NCBI GenBank assembly: GCA_012845835.1
Contig: JABAKD010000030.1
Coordinates: 12,627,580 to 12,691,579, forward strand
DNA from: Undaria pinnatifida
Taxonomy: Eukaryota > Sar > Phaeophyceae > Laminariales > Alariaceae
DNA: 64,000 nt
Reading direction: 5' to 3'
A model generated the notes under the pieces. That model saw nothing but the letters and a program-made list of their open reading frames with translations. It did not search any database and was not told where the DNA came from. A program made the translations under genes and the position numbers. Below, one piece after another: positions 34,081 through 46,700 of the stretch; position 1 is the first letter of the stretch; every line of letters starts with the position of its first letter.

Positions 34081-35739
34081 TGTATGGTGTTGCTCTCGAA
34101 GGTCTGTGAAGGGGAAAGAAATACTAGGAACAAGGAAAATGGTGACATCTTACTACCTGACCTGGAAAGGGCGTATTCGTTTGAGGGAAAAGGGGTTCAA
34201 TGCGAGAGGCACAGACGAGCCCCACCTACTGTACCGCTGCTGCTGTTGTTGTTGAAGAATTAATCGGAGCCCTATTATACTTTTGAATAGTTCACGACGC
34301 TGTGCTCTTCTAGCAAAACACACTCAGCAATGCACACACGTGGTGAGTGGGTTCGCGGCCATACTTGGAAGGGACAGCATGTACTACGTGCGTGCACGGA
34401 AGATAATAATGGAGGGGGGGGGGCGCTTTAGATATTGACGGGGGAGAGAGGGGTGGCGCCTTCTGGCCCACCGGTGCAAGTGCGCGAGGCGGGGAGGTTA
34501 GACGTCTGGCTCGTTCATGGAATTATGGGGAAGCGGAGCCGGTGCGACGAGCGGTGAAACTTGTACTGTTTGGTCTGCCAAATACAGAGGCAACGGGATA
34601 CAGCAACAGAGCAGTGGGCGTGTGTGTGACAAGCATAATAGACGGGAGCGGGGGGTGGGGATCGGACGGACGTACGGGTCAGCATATAGTGGTCCTAGGG
34701 AGTTTGGACGTGAAGAGTGAAGGGGGTCTTGTGAGGCGGGGAGCTTCACTCAAGGGACAGCAGCACAGAAACAAACAAACAAACAAAAATAGGAAGCGTA
34801 GGTTGCGTAGAAATCATGCGACCAGGGAAACGCGGGCACTTTGAGCGCACTGGAGTGCGGATACTCATGCATGAGGGAGTGGACGAGCGCGCGCGTGGGG
34901 GGGGGGGGGGGGGGGTACTCACCGAATCATGCATGGCCGTAGTCCGGGGGATCGGAGACCCTCGCATCCCCAAAATGGCGGGAAGGACTACATCGGGTTT
35001 CCTCCAACGAGGTACTAGTCACTGCGTGCACCAAGCGCAAAGCGCGCGGGACGTGCTCGGCGAGCCGCATGTACAGTGAGCAGCATCACACTAGGAATCG
35101 TTTGTAAGGCGGACTTCGGCACCTTTCCGGCGCTTTCTTGCATACATACCAGGTTGCAGACCAGGTATGAATGACAACTACGTAGTAGGGGTGGGTGGGT
35201 GGGAAGTGCGGAAGCTAAAATCAGCAAAAAAACGTGCGGAGTCGCGCGGTGAAAGCGGTGTTGGAGAAACAAATACAGGAGGAGCTGACAAAGAAAATTG
35301 CGGGCTACGGATGACCCAACCCGTGGAGAGGCGAGGAGGTCCACGTGTGGGTGGGAGTGGGGTCGGGGGGGGCTGCAGCTTGGTGTGGGTGGGGGCGAGG
35401 GGTAAGCGCGTGAGTTTTCTGAGGCTTCCCAGTTTGAGGTGCCCTTTGCATCGCACCCGTAAACTGACGGCGACTAAAAAAAAAAGGTGCGTTCCATGAG
35501 CAATCGCATGGTCTGTTGTAGGTGCCACAGGTGTACCTGGTATATCCGAAGCACTCCAGAAGCAACAAAATATATAACAAAATATGAAAACATCAATAAC
35601 ATTCAACGATGCCAGGATAATGATGGTATTAATTAGGTGGAGTTCCTCAGCTGGGTCCTGAGCCCCATGAGGCAGAAGCACGGTGGCGAAGAAGGCTAAG
35701 AAGCGCACAGCAGGTCGGACGGATGACGATCTAAATAAT
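34081..35739. other. Intergenic, nothing recognised
   Basis: No supported gene or shared repeat. A run of about 18 G lies at 34898-34916. Several frames stay open briefly but have no convincing composition or splice sites. Confidence 0.4.
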
Positions 35740-36010
35740 GTAAATCATCTAGTCCAGTCTATATGACTACTATCTAAATATTCTAAATCATCTATGTCAT
35801 CTGTATCATTTACAAAAATATCCTGTATCTCTGCCGTTATGTATGTGGTGCAGGACCTCTATATAAAGAGTACAGATCCAACCTTGGAAACGTGTGCTAG
35901 ATCACGCAGATCGCACCGCCCCCCGCCGGTAACATGATGAGCTAGAGCATACAGATCAGATCTTCACCCGAAAGATGCAGATCATCCGGTAGGGATAGCT
36001 CATCTTTCCG
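35740..36010 (+). repeat. Dispersed repeat E, copy 2
   Basis: An ATCTAAAT/ATCAT-rich lead is followed by ACAGATCCAACCTTGGAAAC and AGATCACGCAGATCG, and then a GGTAACATGATGAGCTAGAG block. This parallels 8925-9135 with indels. The lead is a decayed equivalent of the 9-bp satellite there. Confidence 0.7.
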
Positions 36011-36298
36011 ACCAGTGAAAGAGCGCCACTCCTATCGTAGCCCACGTCTACACCGAAAGGCTGGACGGCCAGGTTGGTCCACGGCAGATATCAACCCGCC
36101 TCCGAACAAGTCTCCTCCGAACAAGTCTCACTAAATGACTATTTTTAATCCATTTCAAAATAGAAATAACAAACAACGTAAGATGTTTTTGTTTTGTGTG
36201 ACATTTGATTCGTCCATCGCCACAATCTAGTCCGTGGTCACAAGATGGGTTAAAACGGTATTTCTGGAGGTTACAGGGTGTTTATTGGCAAGAACAAG

Positions 36299-36628
36299 AT
36301 GAACAAAGTGCTCCAACACCTTGGCGTGGAGCGAAAATGGGGTAAGGCAATTGATTTCATATTCTGTAACGGAAGCTTAGTGACTTCCGATCCTTTTCGC
36401 TCTGTTCTGTTTGAACGCATAGCACAAAGACAGCGATCATTCACAGAGGCGGGGCCGGCTAATGACATCATTTTAAGAACAAAAAGAGCACATAAGCAGC
36501 AGCAACAGCAACAGCAGCAATCAGTTGTTGTAGCCCACGAGCATGCTGCCGACCCACTCCATATAGCAACACCACAGCTTACGCCAGATATGCAAACATG
36601 GTATCGTCCGCAGACAAAACATGCTTAA
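36299..36628 (+). CDS. Uncharacterised ORF, 109 aa, with poly-Gln
   Basis: The frame runs from ATG 36299 to a stop at 36626-36628 and is also open upstream to 36278, where TTACAG could be a splice acceptor. I do not recognise it. The first half has a normal protein composition (VLQHLGVERKWGKAIDFIFC, then DPFRSVLFERIAQRQRSF). It continues into a run of eight glutamines encoded by mixed CAG/CAA codons and a short tail ending QTKHA. Base composition is less GC-rich than the other genes here. It follows dispersed repeat E by 290 bp, so it may be mobile-element cargo or the last exon of a gene. Confidence 0.35.
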   Translation: MNKVLQHLGVERKWGKAIDFIFCNGSLVTSDPFRSVLFERIAQRQRSFTEAGPANDIILRTKRAHKQQQQQQQQSVVVAHEHAADPLHIATPQLTPDMQTWYRPQTKHA

Positions 36629-37798
36629 TTAAGTCGCTTATCCTCCGAAAGGAGAAAGTGATGGCCAACACACGCAGAAAGCAAATAACTAAGTCGACCA
36701 CCAACCACAATCTTGTAGTGGTGTACGAAGCAGACTAGTTTTACTACAAATATCATCAACGCTTTCGTCAGACGCGAAGAAACCGGCGATTTTTTCTTTT
36801 TCTTTCAACTTCTCGTCACGTGCTCGTGCGTCATCCACTCTCCGCGCCCTCCTACTACTCTACCCTCCAGCACACCTCACACGGGCTATTCTGACACAAC
36901 AAAGGAGTGCAATCCGTCTATGATAGATTGAACACCGACATCAAATCACACGGCAAGGCCTGTATGCCAAGCCAAACATTTTCTAGCAGTAAACGCTGCT
37001 TGTTGTACGAAACGAAAACATGCACCGGGACGGTTTCCCCCACGTCATACAGGAGAACGCACTTGAATCAGAGGGGTGGTGTGGCAGACACACAGCGTAC
37101 TCTGTGGCCCACCTACCACCCAAACAACGCGTATCACGGCTAGACGCGCTTCTTTGCCGTGCGGGTTGCTTTTCACGTCTCCTCGTAGCGGTAACACATG
37201 CCTCCGATCAACCTCTAAAGCCTTTTGTTCCATCCCCTCGGCCCGTTTTTGTATTGTTCCCAACCACACACTAGCCACCATTTTTCAGAAAAGCAAAAGC
37301 CCTACGTAGGCGTACCAGCTATTTAGCCGCCAAAATAAACACTAAACTTGCTCCTCAGGGCGGCGTGTGTTGTATCATACACAGTCAAGCCAGCAAAACG
37401 GGAAATAATACCCCGCCCGCTACTCGGTGCTCTTGAGCACGAGTAGCTGTCCGTCTTAAGAAGGGTTTGCATTCCCACCAAAAGCAGGCCAAAACAACAG
37501 CAGGGTGATCCCCCCCCCCCCCTCCCCCCCGAGGCAACACCGCCTCCACAAATCGCAAGGCGTGTTGCCAAGCCACACCCTCGTCAAAGCAGAAAAAAAA
37601 TATTCACAGTCCGTGCCCCAGGTAGGCAACGTGAACGGGGGGTCGGCCCTGGCGCGCCACCACCTTCGTTCAAGAAACGCCACAAAGCGCACCCCCCCTT
37701 CCAAGCAAGGTAAGCACCCCCCCCCCCCCCCCCCCCCCCCCCCAACCACCGCCACCACCACCATCACCGGCAAAGACGCATGCCGAGGAAATCGACAT
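36629..37798. other. Intergenic, between the poly-Gln ORF and the kinase 3' end
   Basis: No supported gene. A C-rich block at 37508-37530 and a run of about 25 C at 37718-37743 lie just beyond the candidate last exon of the kinase. Confidence 0.4.
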
Positions 37799-40700
37799 CT
37801 AGCCGGGAACCGCCGCAGGCATGCCGGAACGGGAAGTAGAGTTAGCGCCCCTAGCCGACGCAGGGGGCGGGGGCTGGGGTCGTCTCCGTAAACGATCGTC
37901 GGCGTCATAGTCACCCGCCCTTCCTCCCCTCCCCCCCCGCCCCCCACCGTCGCCGGCGACGGCAGCGGCAGCAGCGGCGGCAGCCGCGGCGCCCGAAGAC
38001 TTGAAGGATTTCTCGGCAGCTTGGCGAGCGGCGCGGGCCCCTCGCTCCCTGACGATGCTGCGGTGGCGCCTCTTGGCCAGGTCACGGAGGAGGAAGCGGA
38101 GGAAGCGGAAGAAGCAAGCCTTGAACTGCTCGCTGTTTTCGTTGGGACGCTTTCTCAACGAGTAGCGGGCAGACCTTCTCCGAATATCACACAGAAACAC
38201 GCAAGACGAGTATTGGGCGGGAGGGGACGGTACGGTGTTTACGATATTAACAAACACGAAAGAAGACTGTTGGGGGCAGGAGACGGTACAGTGTCCAAGA
38301 TTCGACAATCACGCAAGAAGAGTATTGCAGGTGGGAGGCAATATAGAGTTTTACAACTTGTCAAACATGGTCAAACATGTACTGTACTCATAGTGCCAGG
38401 GAGGGGGGGCAGCACAGCGTTTACGAGTCTGTCTACGTAGCTTCGACGCAATGACGGTTCACAGCAACTCCATAATGTTTACACCGACACAACTACTAAT
38501 ACTCCCAGGCGGTCGGGGTTTATGAGGTAACGGTTAAGAGTCAAGTGAGTTTCATTGTTGTGTCGAAGCTAGGGTGCAATCACTACTTCCCCCGGGAATC
38601 ACCCCCCCCCTTGAACTGCAACAAGGACAAAAGACAAGGACCACACCGCAACGAAACGAAGCCAAGCCAAGCCAAGCCAAGCCAAGCCAAGCCAAGCCAA
38701 GCCAAGCCAAGCCAAGCCAAGCCAAGCCAAGCCAAGCCAAGCCAAGCCAAGCCAAGCCAAGCCAAGCCAAGCCAAGCCAAGCCAAGCCAAGCCAAGCCAA
38801 GCCAAGCCAAGCCAAGCCAAGCCAAGCCAAGCCAAGCCAAGCCAAGCCAAGCCAAGCCAAGCAAAGCAAAGCAAAGCAAAGCAAAGCAAAGCAAAGCAAA
38901 GCAAAGCAAAGCAAAGCAAAGCAAAGCAAAGCAAAGCAAAGCAAAGCAAAGCAAAGCAAAGCAAAGCAAAGCAAAGCAAAGCAAAGCAAAGCAAAGCAAA
39001 GCAAAGCAAAGCAAAGCAAAGCAAAGCAAAGCAAAGCAAAGCAAAGCAAAGCAAAGCAAAGCAAAGCAAAGCAAAGCAAAGCAAAGCAAAGCAAAGCAAA
39101 GCAAAGCGAAGCAAAGCACAGCAAAGCAAAGCAAACTCAAAAGCAACTCACCCCCTGGCGGAATCATACAGGGCCATGCTGCCGAGTCCGTGGTAGCTGT
39201 AGCTGCGGACAATCTTCACGCCCGGAGTCAGTACCTGCACCTCCTTCGGCATCTTAGACTTCTGCTCCCCAGCCATAGGCAACGTCGGCGACGTCGTAGC
39301 AGGGCGAGGACCACCGAGCGGGCGCTTCCCATCCCTACCCCCTCCCGGTGTATCTCCTATCCTAGGCGCCCTTTGCGGAACAACCTGTTGGATGGTCACA
39401 GATCGCTGCTTCGGAGGGAGAGGATCGGGAACGACAAGTCCAGCATCTCCCCTACGCCATCCCAATCCTCCAGCGGCCTCCTTATCGCCCTGAAACCCGG
39501 CGCCAGCTTTTTCCTTCGCTGCTTCAGCAGACGTCACCCAAAACGGAGGGATAGGGGGATGACGAGAAGGGGCATCAGAACAAGGATGTGAACCGCCGTT
39601 CTGCGAGCCACTCTGCGAGCCACCGGGGAGTGGAGACTCGTGGTCGTCTTCCGGCATGGGTTCGAGGCTGGCGGAGGACATCGCACCACCGCCCGGCCCT
39701 TTCACTACCAGAGGCGCGCGATTTTTCTCGGGAGACGAGAAAAGTTTGCGCCCGACAACTCTAGCCCCCCCCATCTCCCTCGCGCTGTCCGAGTCTTTCT
39801 CCGGGGAGGAGGCAGCTGCGTCGGAAGCAGCAACAGCGGAAGACGCAGTACCGCCGGCAGTAGCACCAGCACCATCGGCGGGGGCACCAGCGGCGGTGTT
39901 ACTGTCTCCAACAATGAGCGGTGGGCGACCACCCCCCCCTTGCCAACCCGGGCAGCTGCCAGCACCACCACCAATGCTACCCCGCCCCCCCTTGCCTTTC
40001 CGAGGAGAAACCCCGTCGACGGAAGAGGTGTCCTCCCAGCCGGAGAAGCTGCGGGAAGCGTTGCGCGCGTCAATCGTCTCGAATTTCTCCCGCCAAAAGC
40101 CTACCGGCGAGACAAGCTCTGTGTCCGACTCAGCTGAGTACGGAGGTGAACCCAACACCCTGGTCCCCTGTCCCGTCAAAAACGCCACCTGAGCTCCAGA
40201 GGAGGGGCTTTCCCGAGAAAGAGAGGCCGTTCCGGGGGGGGGAGCCCAAATGCGCAGGGGGGGGCGTTCCCCCGCACATCCTTCCCCCCCGCTACCGTCC
40301 ATGCTGTCCGCGGAGATGCGGAGGTCCGAGAGGGTGGGAACGTCCTCGCTGCTAGCGTCATTCGAGCTCTCGTGCGTGTAGGGAGCTGGTTGGGTAGGGG
40401 CCTGTTCAGCGTCAAGCGCTTCCTCCTCCTCCGCCTTTGTTGCGTCTAGCCACCCCTTCTTGTCCTCCGCCGTCAAATCTAAGCTCTCTGATCTGCCGCC
40501 CGACGCCGGGCGCGGCCGTGCCGGCTTGCTGGTGTCTAGGCTCTTGGAAGCGAGGTTGAAGGTATGCTTGGAGGGGGCTACTGAGGTCTGGTGGTCCACC
40601 GCCGCGCGAGCTAGCTCGCTGGAAGTGTCGGCGGCGGTGGAGAGGGCGGGGGGGGAAAGGGAGGGAATGGAAGAATGAAAGCGTTTGGGTTTTGTTTAGT

Positions 40701-43700
40701 TTTGGGTGGGCGTTGTTTTTCTGGTATTTCATGCTGAGTGCGTTTTATGGTACCAGCACACAAGGCACAGATGGTAGCAGTATACCAGGTACCTGGTCCA
40801 TGACCTGGTCCATGCAAGCAGTCAACGTTCATCACAAAAAAAAAAACTTGGTTTGGGTGTTAAGTTGGACAAACACAACGCGACAGCTGTTGGACGTGTG
40901 GTATAAACTGAATGCTATAATCGTCCCCTCGGGAAATGATCACGATCACGTCATGACCAGGGCTGCGAGTTGGCTGCCTGCAGTAATACAAGGTTGGTAA
41001 CTCGCTGACCAGGTCTTAGTTAGCTAGGTATTACAGATATCCAATGTGTTCCATAAGGAAAATTGGGGAGGTTCACGTGTTTGCATCTGTCTGGTGCGTG
41101 TGTGGCTCGCAGTGTGTTTCGTGTCGACAAAGACTGGAAAAAGCAGTTTGTTGGCTCACCTTTCCAACCAGCCAACCAACTGTAAAGTTGGCTTACTTCG
41201 TCAAACAAGTAAGAAGATGGATTGTTTCGCCAACGAACTAAAAAGTTGGCGTACTTCGCCAACCAACTAATTGGTGAGTCTTACTTCGCCAGCTAACTCA
41301 TTGGTAACCTTACTAGCCGTCAAGTCCAGATAACATAAAGCCCTACTAATAGTCAATAACTCACTGGGCACGCGCGACCACGGTTTCCAGCTCCGAAACC
41401 TGATCGAAGTCCTCCCGCCTGATGATACTGTTGCACCGGAAATAATTCACCAGGAAGCAAGTCGGGGGCGGGGGGGTCAACAAGCCGGACGGAGGCGTGC
41501 TGCGCCAGGGGAAAATATCACTTTTTCGCCGAAGAATTATGTCTGGCGCTTCTTAAGAGACGAACTATGCCTACCCAATGTCGTTATTAATAGAATGCCA
41601 TTCGGGTTTAACATCTACTTCAGTGCGTCATGGGGGTCATTCATTGGGTTGGACTTTCCTTGTCTCTCACATGCAGGTGAAGAAAATCAAACTATTTTAC
41701 AGCTGTGAGATCGTTTCTTGGGAGGTATGGTTTGGTATGGTTTGGTATGGTATGGTTTGGTATGGTATGGTATGGCATGGTATGGTATGGTATGGTATTG
41801 TATGGTATGGCGGTATGGTTTGGTATGGTACGGTACGGTATGGTATGGTATGATTTGGTATGGCGGTATGGTTTGGTATGGTATGGTACGGTACGGTACG
41901 GTATGGTATGGTATGGTATGGTACGGTGGTATGGATACTCCTGACAAGAAAAAATGAAGAAGACATTAGTTACATCCACACTTTGCGCGTGTCGACAACT
42001 AGACAACAAAGCCAAAACATGATAACAACACGAAAGCATTCCCGTACGGGCAGCGAGCAATAAGGGATGACGGCAAACACCAAGGTGGCGTGCACCTGTA
42101 GGGCCGCCGGGCATCGCCCATGCTGCTTTATTACCATCGCCATTCTAATTGTCGTCGTCATTCAGCACTAAGGCCGTAAGTTGGCTGGCTATGCAAGTAG
42201 TACCAGGTAATTAATAGTAAGTAACGCCAGCTAGCGTTGGGCTGCGAAAGCAACTGAGTTAAATCGACACACGACGCGTATGGAAATACGCGGAAGTGTG
42301 GTGAGCTAAAGCTTTATTTTTCCCCATCCGCGGGAGGATGAAAAAAAAAAAAAAAAAAAAAAAAAAGTAAGTAAGTTGTCGACTAGTTGTTGGCTATAAC
42401 AGGTATGGTACAGCTGCAGACGGTATTTCCTTGCGTACTTGCGGAACTCTTGCGTACTTGTATCCGACTGGTGCGTTTGTGGCTTGCAACGTTTTTTATA
42501 ACGAGAATTACTAAATTAAGTCACTTGGTTGGCTTACTTCGCCACCCAACTAACAGCTACTAATCGCCATCATAGCCATATTGTAACGAGATGAGACAAA
42601 ATTAAGTCACTTGTTTGGACTTACTTCGCCGCCCAACCAAAAGCTACTAATAGCTATCATAGCCTCTTCGTAACGAGAAAGGCATAATTAAGCCACTTAT
42701 ATGGCTCACTTCGCCACCCAACCAAAAGCTACTGTTAATAACAGCTATCATAGCCGTTTGTTAACGAGATGGACTTAATGAAGTCACTTTGTTTGGCTTA
42801 CTTCGCCACCCAACTAACAGCTACTATTAACAACAGCTATCATAGCCTTTGGGTAAAGACTAGATTAAGACACTTTTTTGGCTTACTTCGTCACCCAACT
42901 AATTGCTGCTAATAGCTATCATAGCCGTCAAATACTGCCAACTCGCCGCGCACAAACCAAAAACACAGCAACAACCACGGCAATCTCACCAGGCGATGTC
43001 GAAAAGAGTTAACCCCGCGGCCACCCCTTCCTTTAGCAGTGTTTCTGCTATGCGCAGATTCTTAAGACACGACTCCGGCAGGTTAAGCGCGTCGCCAAGC
43101 TTCTCCGCGGTCTTCTCCGGGTTGAAGGACTGTATGTAGTTGTACAGCTCGGGATCGATGGGCTGGATGCACAAGAGAAAGCGACAAGGACAACCACGGG
43201 ACGGAACCGGATACGATGACCGGATATGACAAGACAGGTCGGCACAGCACACGATGACCGGGCAGGACACGATGGAACAGGAGATGACAGGGCACGATAA
43301 GACGCGACAAAACCGGACAGGACAGGATATGACAGGACAGGAAGGACAGGACGGGACGGGGCAGGACAGGACGGGGTGGCAGCTCGGCGAAGGACAAAAG
43401 GTACATTTGACAGGCGTTACCGCCAATACGTAAATGCTGAAGCGTAAACTAACGGACGAGGAGCATATGCTCGAGGAGGAGGCTGAAGCAACGATCATCT
43501 GGATATCACGACCCCGCCCGAAGCCGCCTCCGTTACCTTTAACGCTCTACCTGCCAGCCTGACCTCCGCTACTCAAGAAAGCACGCCGGCAGGAACAAAA
43601 CAAAGCAGAGTACACAACCAGAGGCAAACGAATATAAAAAAAACACATAGACAAATATCGTACTAACAGTAGACCGGCCTTTTCGGGCGCGTCACGGGCC

Positions 43701-46700
43701 TCTTTTGACATTAATATGCTATTTCAATGTATGGGGGCGGTCAGTCGAAGGGGTCAAACCGCAGTCACGTGCACAGTCTCTTTGCACACAAAGGCGGGTT
43801 TCCACCAATTTTAGCTGCAATTTCGCACACACGGGGGCGTTCACGGCAGCCCCCCCGTCCCGTCGTTACGCCTCGCTTTCAAGATGAGCGCGTCTTTCTG
43901 TTACACTCGGATAATTAATCTTCCCGAACCATTACCCCCCGCCCTCCCCGCCCCCCCCCGGCGAAAAAACAACGATAACGGCATCACATCCATACACTCT
44001 CCCCCCACGAGGTGGTAAGCCTTCCACTCCTCGTCAAAACACGCCCAGAATCTCACACATTCACACATACGCACACACGCACGCACAAACACGCACCAAC
44101 CCACACGCACAGACGAATACGCACGCAAGCACGAATACGCACGCAAACACGAACACGAACACACACAAAAACACCTACGCACAGCCGACCGTTTCCGCTA
44201 TCCAATCGTCAACCTTCCCCTCCACCCTTTCCCCCAACCCCTAAGCGCAAAAACTAGCACCCACCTCCTTGACCTGCCGCCAGTTCAGCCAGCACCAGTC
44301 ACACCAATCGATGACCAGCTCATCTGACAGGCACAGGCCGTGGTCAATCGGGATCAACTCATACTCCGTCTTGCTCTCCTGGAACCTTGTCAACCGACGC
44401 GCGCTTCCGCCCCCGGCATCCTCCCCTCCCCCACCGCCACGGTAACTCCTCGAAGGCGTTGCCCCTTCCCCGGGGACAGGGGCTGTCTGTCCCCCCCCAG
44501 CCGCCGCCGACTGTCCCATGCTGCTGTCGCTGCTATCTTGGCGCATGTGGCGGCTCCCGCTTCCCTGGCGATTCCGGTCTGAAAAACTGCAGCTGCGTCG
44601 AGGACGGCTTCTTACGAGGATATTGACGCTGTTGCGGTCGCGGTTAAGAATACGCATGTCTAGAAGGGCGATTTTCTGAACCTCTCGCGGGGTCAGCTTT
44701 GACGGGGAGATGTCCTCCACCACCTGGTAGGGAAGGGTCAGGGGACGCAGGACAGGGGGGCGTGATAGAGGAGGGGCGGAGATGGGGGAGAGGGGGGGGG
44801 GAGGGGGAGGCGGTAAGAGGGGAAGGAGAGGGGGAGGGGAAAGGGGAGGAGCGGGAAGGGGAGAGGGAAAGGGGGACCACACGGCAGGCGACGAGATGCG
44901 TTAGCTTTATTACGAGTGTTGAGTAAGGTATGCAAGGCCCTCCGCTTCGCGGGCGGCAATTACCGCTCGCTGTGCTCGCTCAGGAAGGAAAAAATATCAG
45001 AACAAATGAGCAGAAGCGGACAGAGGTCCACGAATAATTGTAGGTGCTGGCGAATTGACATGCCAAGAGCCCCACCTCCATGCTCCAGGGAAACGACCCG
45101 GACGCCACAAGTATACCGTATGCACGAGTCATCCCTCTATAGTGCTATCCCTCTGTAGTGCGGGATTGAGCTCCATAAGTGAGGAACTAGCGGTTAGTCA
45201 TTATTCAAGTCATTTCACGGATACGCATATTGTTTTTTAGGGCTAAGGCATAGATGCTCATCATTCGGGTTGCGCGAACGAATGCCTTCGAAGTCATGTA
45301 TACCAGGGTCATGATGATATTGAGCTCTTCCTCATGTTAGGAGCTCAGAAACTTCTTCGAATCTGCTGCACCCCAAGCTACCGTGGGACGGCTCGCACCT
45401 GATGTCTTACTTGCTGTCGTGTACATGTCTCAAGAGCTTGTGACTACATAGCTTTTGCCTCTCTATAGAACGACAAGTCGGCACGGACTCTGACTGGGTA
45501 CGACGGATGTGGATGGGTGGAAAAAGTGGGTTATTTGATCAACACACGGGGTAGTACCGTGGAACGTGTGTGGTTGAAGTGCCAGCAGCGAGATTATGGT
45601 GAGGTCAGTCACCCTCGGATGTTCTATTCTAAAAACAGTGCATTACGTCAATATGGCGGTCCGTCACAAGGCTGAGTGTCACCGGTACTGTACTTGGAAA
45701 TAAATGAAAAGCAGTTGTTGGTGGCTTCGTAACGCAATTTTCAAAGCGCCACAACAAAAAATACCCGCACGATACATATTGGCTCTCGGCACCGCTTTTG
45801 CTCTTGTCTGCTCGCTTGCGTTGTCGCATTCTGGTCAACACAGACGTACTGCTGTGTATTGATCCGAAAAAAAAAAAATCCCCCTCGGCAGTAAAGAGCC
45901 GAGAGGAGTCTGCGAGGCCAGAGAACCGTCGAGGGCGGCCTCCGAAGGCACCGATTTTTTCGTGAGTGAGTATATATACTCTGAGCAATACCCCGGTATA
46001 CCCGAGTACGACAAAACTAAACAGGGTTGGTACCCGCGGACCCCGAGGTATACGGACAGGGTAGGGGACTAGGTGCGTTAGTGTGATTCTTAGGATGTGT
46101 TTACAGTAGTAGGGTAGACTATATAATACCTTGCGCCGTACCCGGGTACATACCCGAGCGGGGGATTTCGAAGCCGCTCTGTGACCTCACCATATCATGC
46201 CGGACGAACTCTTGGAAGCTGCCGAGCTTCTTCCGCTCCTTGTGGTCCCAGTAGCAGAACGCCGGATGCTTCGCCTCGACGAGGGTCGTCGCAGGAACTC
46301 CGTGCAGGTGCAAGTCGTCCTACCGCCAAGAAACGAAACACCCACCACCGACACCGACACCGTCGAAAAATCAGCAGCAACGACAACACCAACAACATAA
46401 AATGAGCAACAATAAAATACGAACAACAAAACTAGCAAGCAGTGCAAAAAAATGTGACCAATTGGATGACAACAAACCATTTATTCAACAACGAATTACG
46501 ACCAGCACCAACAGCATACATACCACATTCCTGGTCTGCTCGTAGCACCCCCCCCCCCACCCCCGCCCTTCCCCCTTTCCCCTCAAAATAAAGCGCTCAC
46601 CAGTATATAGGCTGCCACTTCTCTGAGATAAGATTCCCCCGCATCTATCCCGGGGCGCATGGACACTTCCGCCCCCCCCAACCCCCCCTGCATCGCCTCC

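Noticed and set aside
38545..39591. Several 170-350 aa open frames on both strands (KPSQA / AKQSK and FALLC / LGLAW repeats)
   Set aside because: They arise solely from the GCCAA/GCAAA pentamer array, whose period keeps all six frames open.
39640..40192. Plus-strand 165-178 aa frames opposite the kinase tail
   Set aside because: Antisense shadows of exon 10, Pro/Ala/Ser-rich by composition. The minus frame has matching splice phase from exon 9.
42480..42930. Possible CRISPR-like array of repeated TTACTTCGCCACCCAAC blocks
   Set aside because: The genome is eukaryotic, the units are 85-95 bp and similar throughout, and there are no unique equal-length spacers or cas genes. It is a minisatellite.
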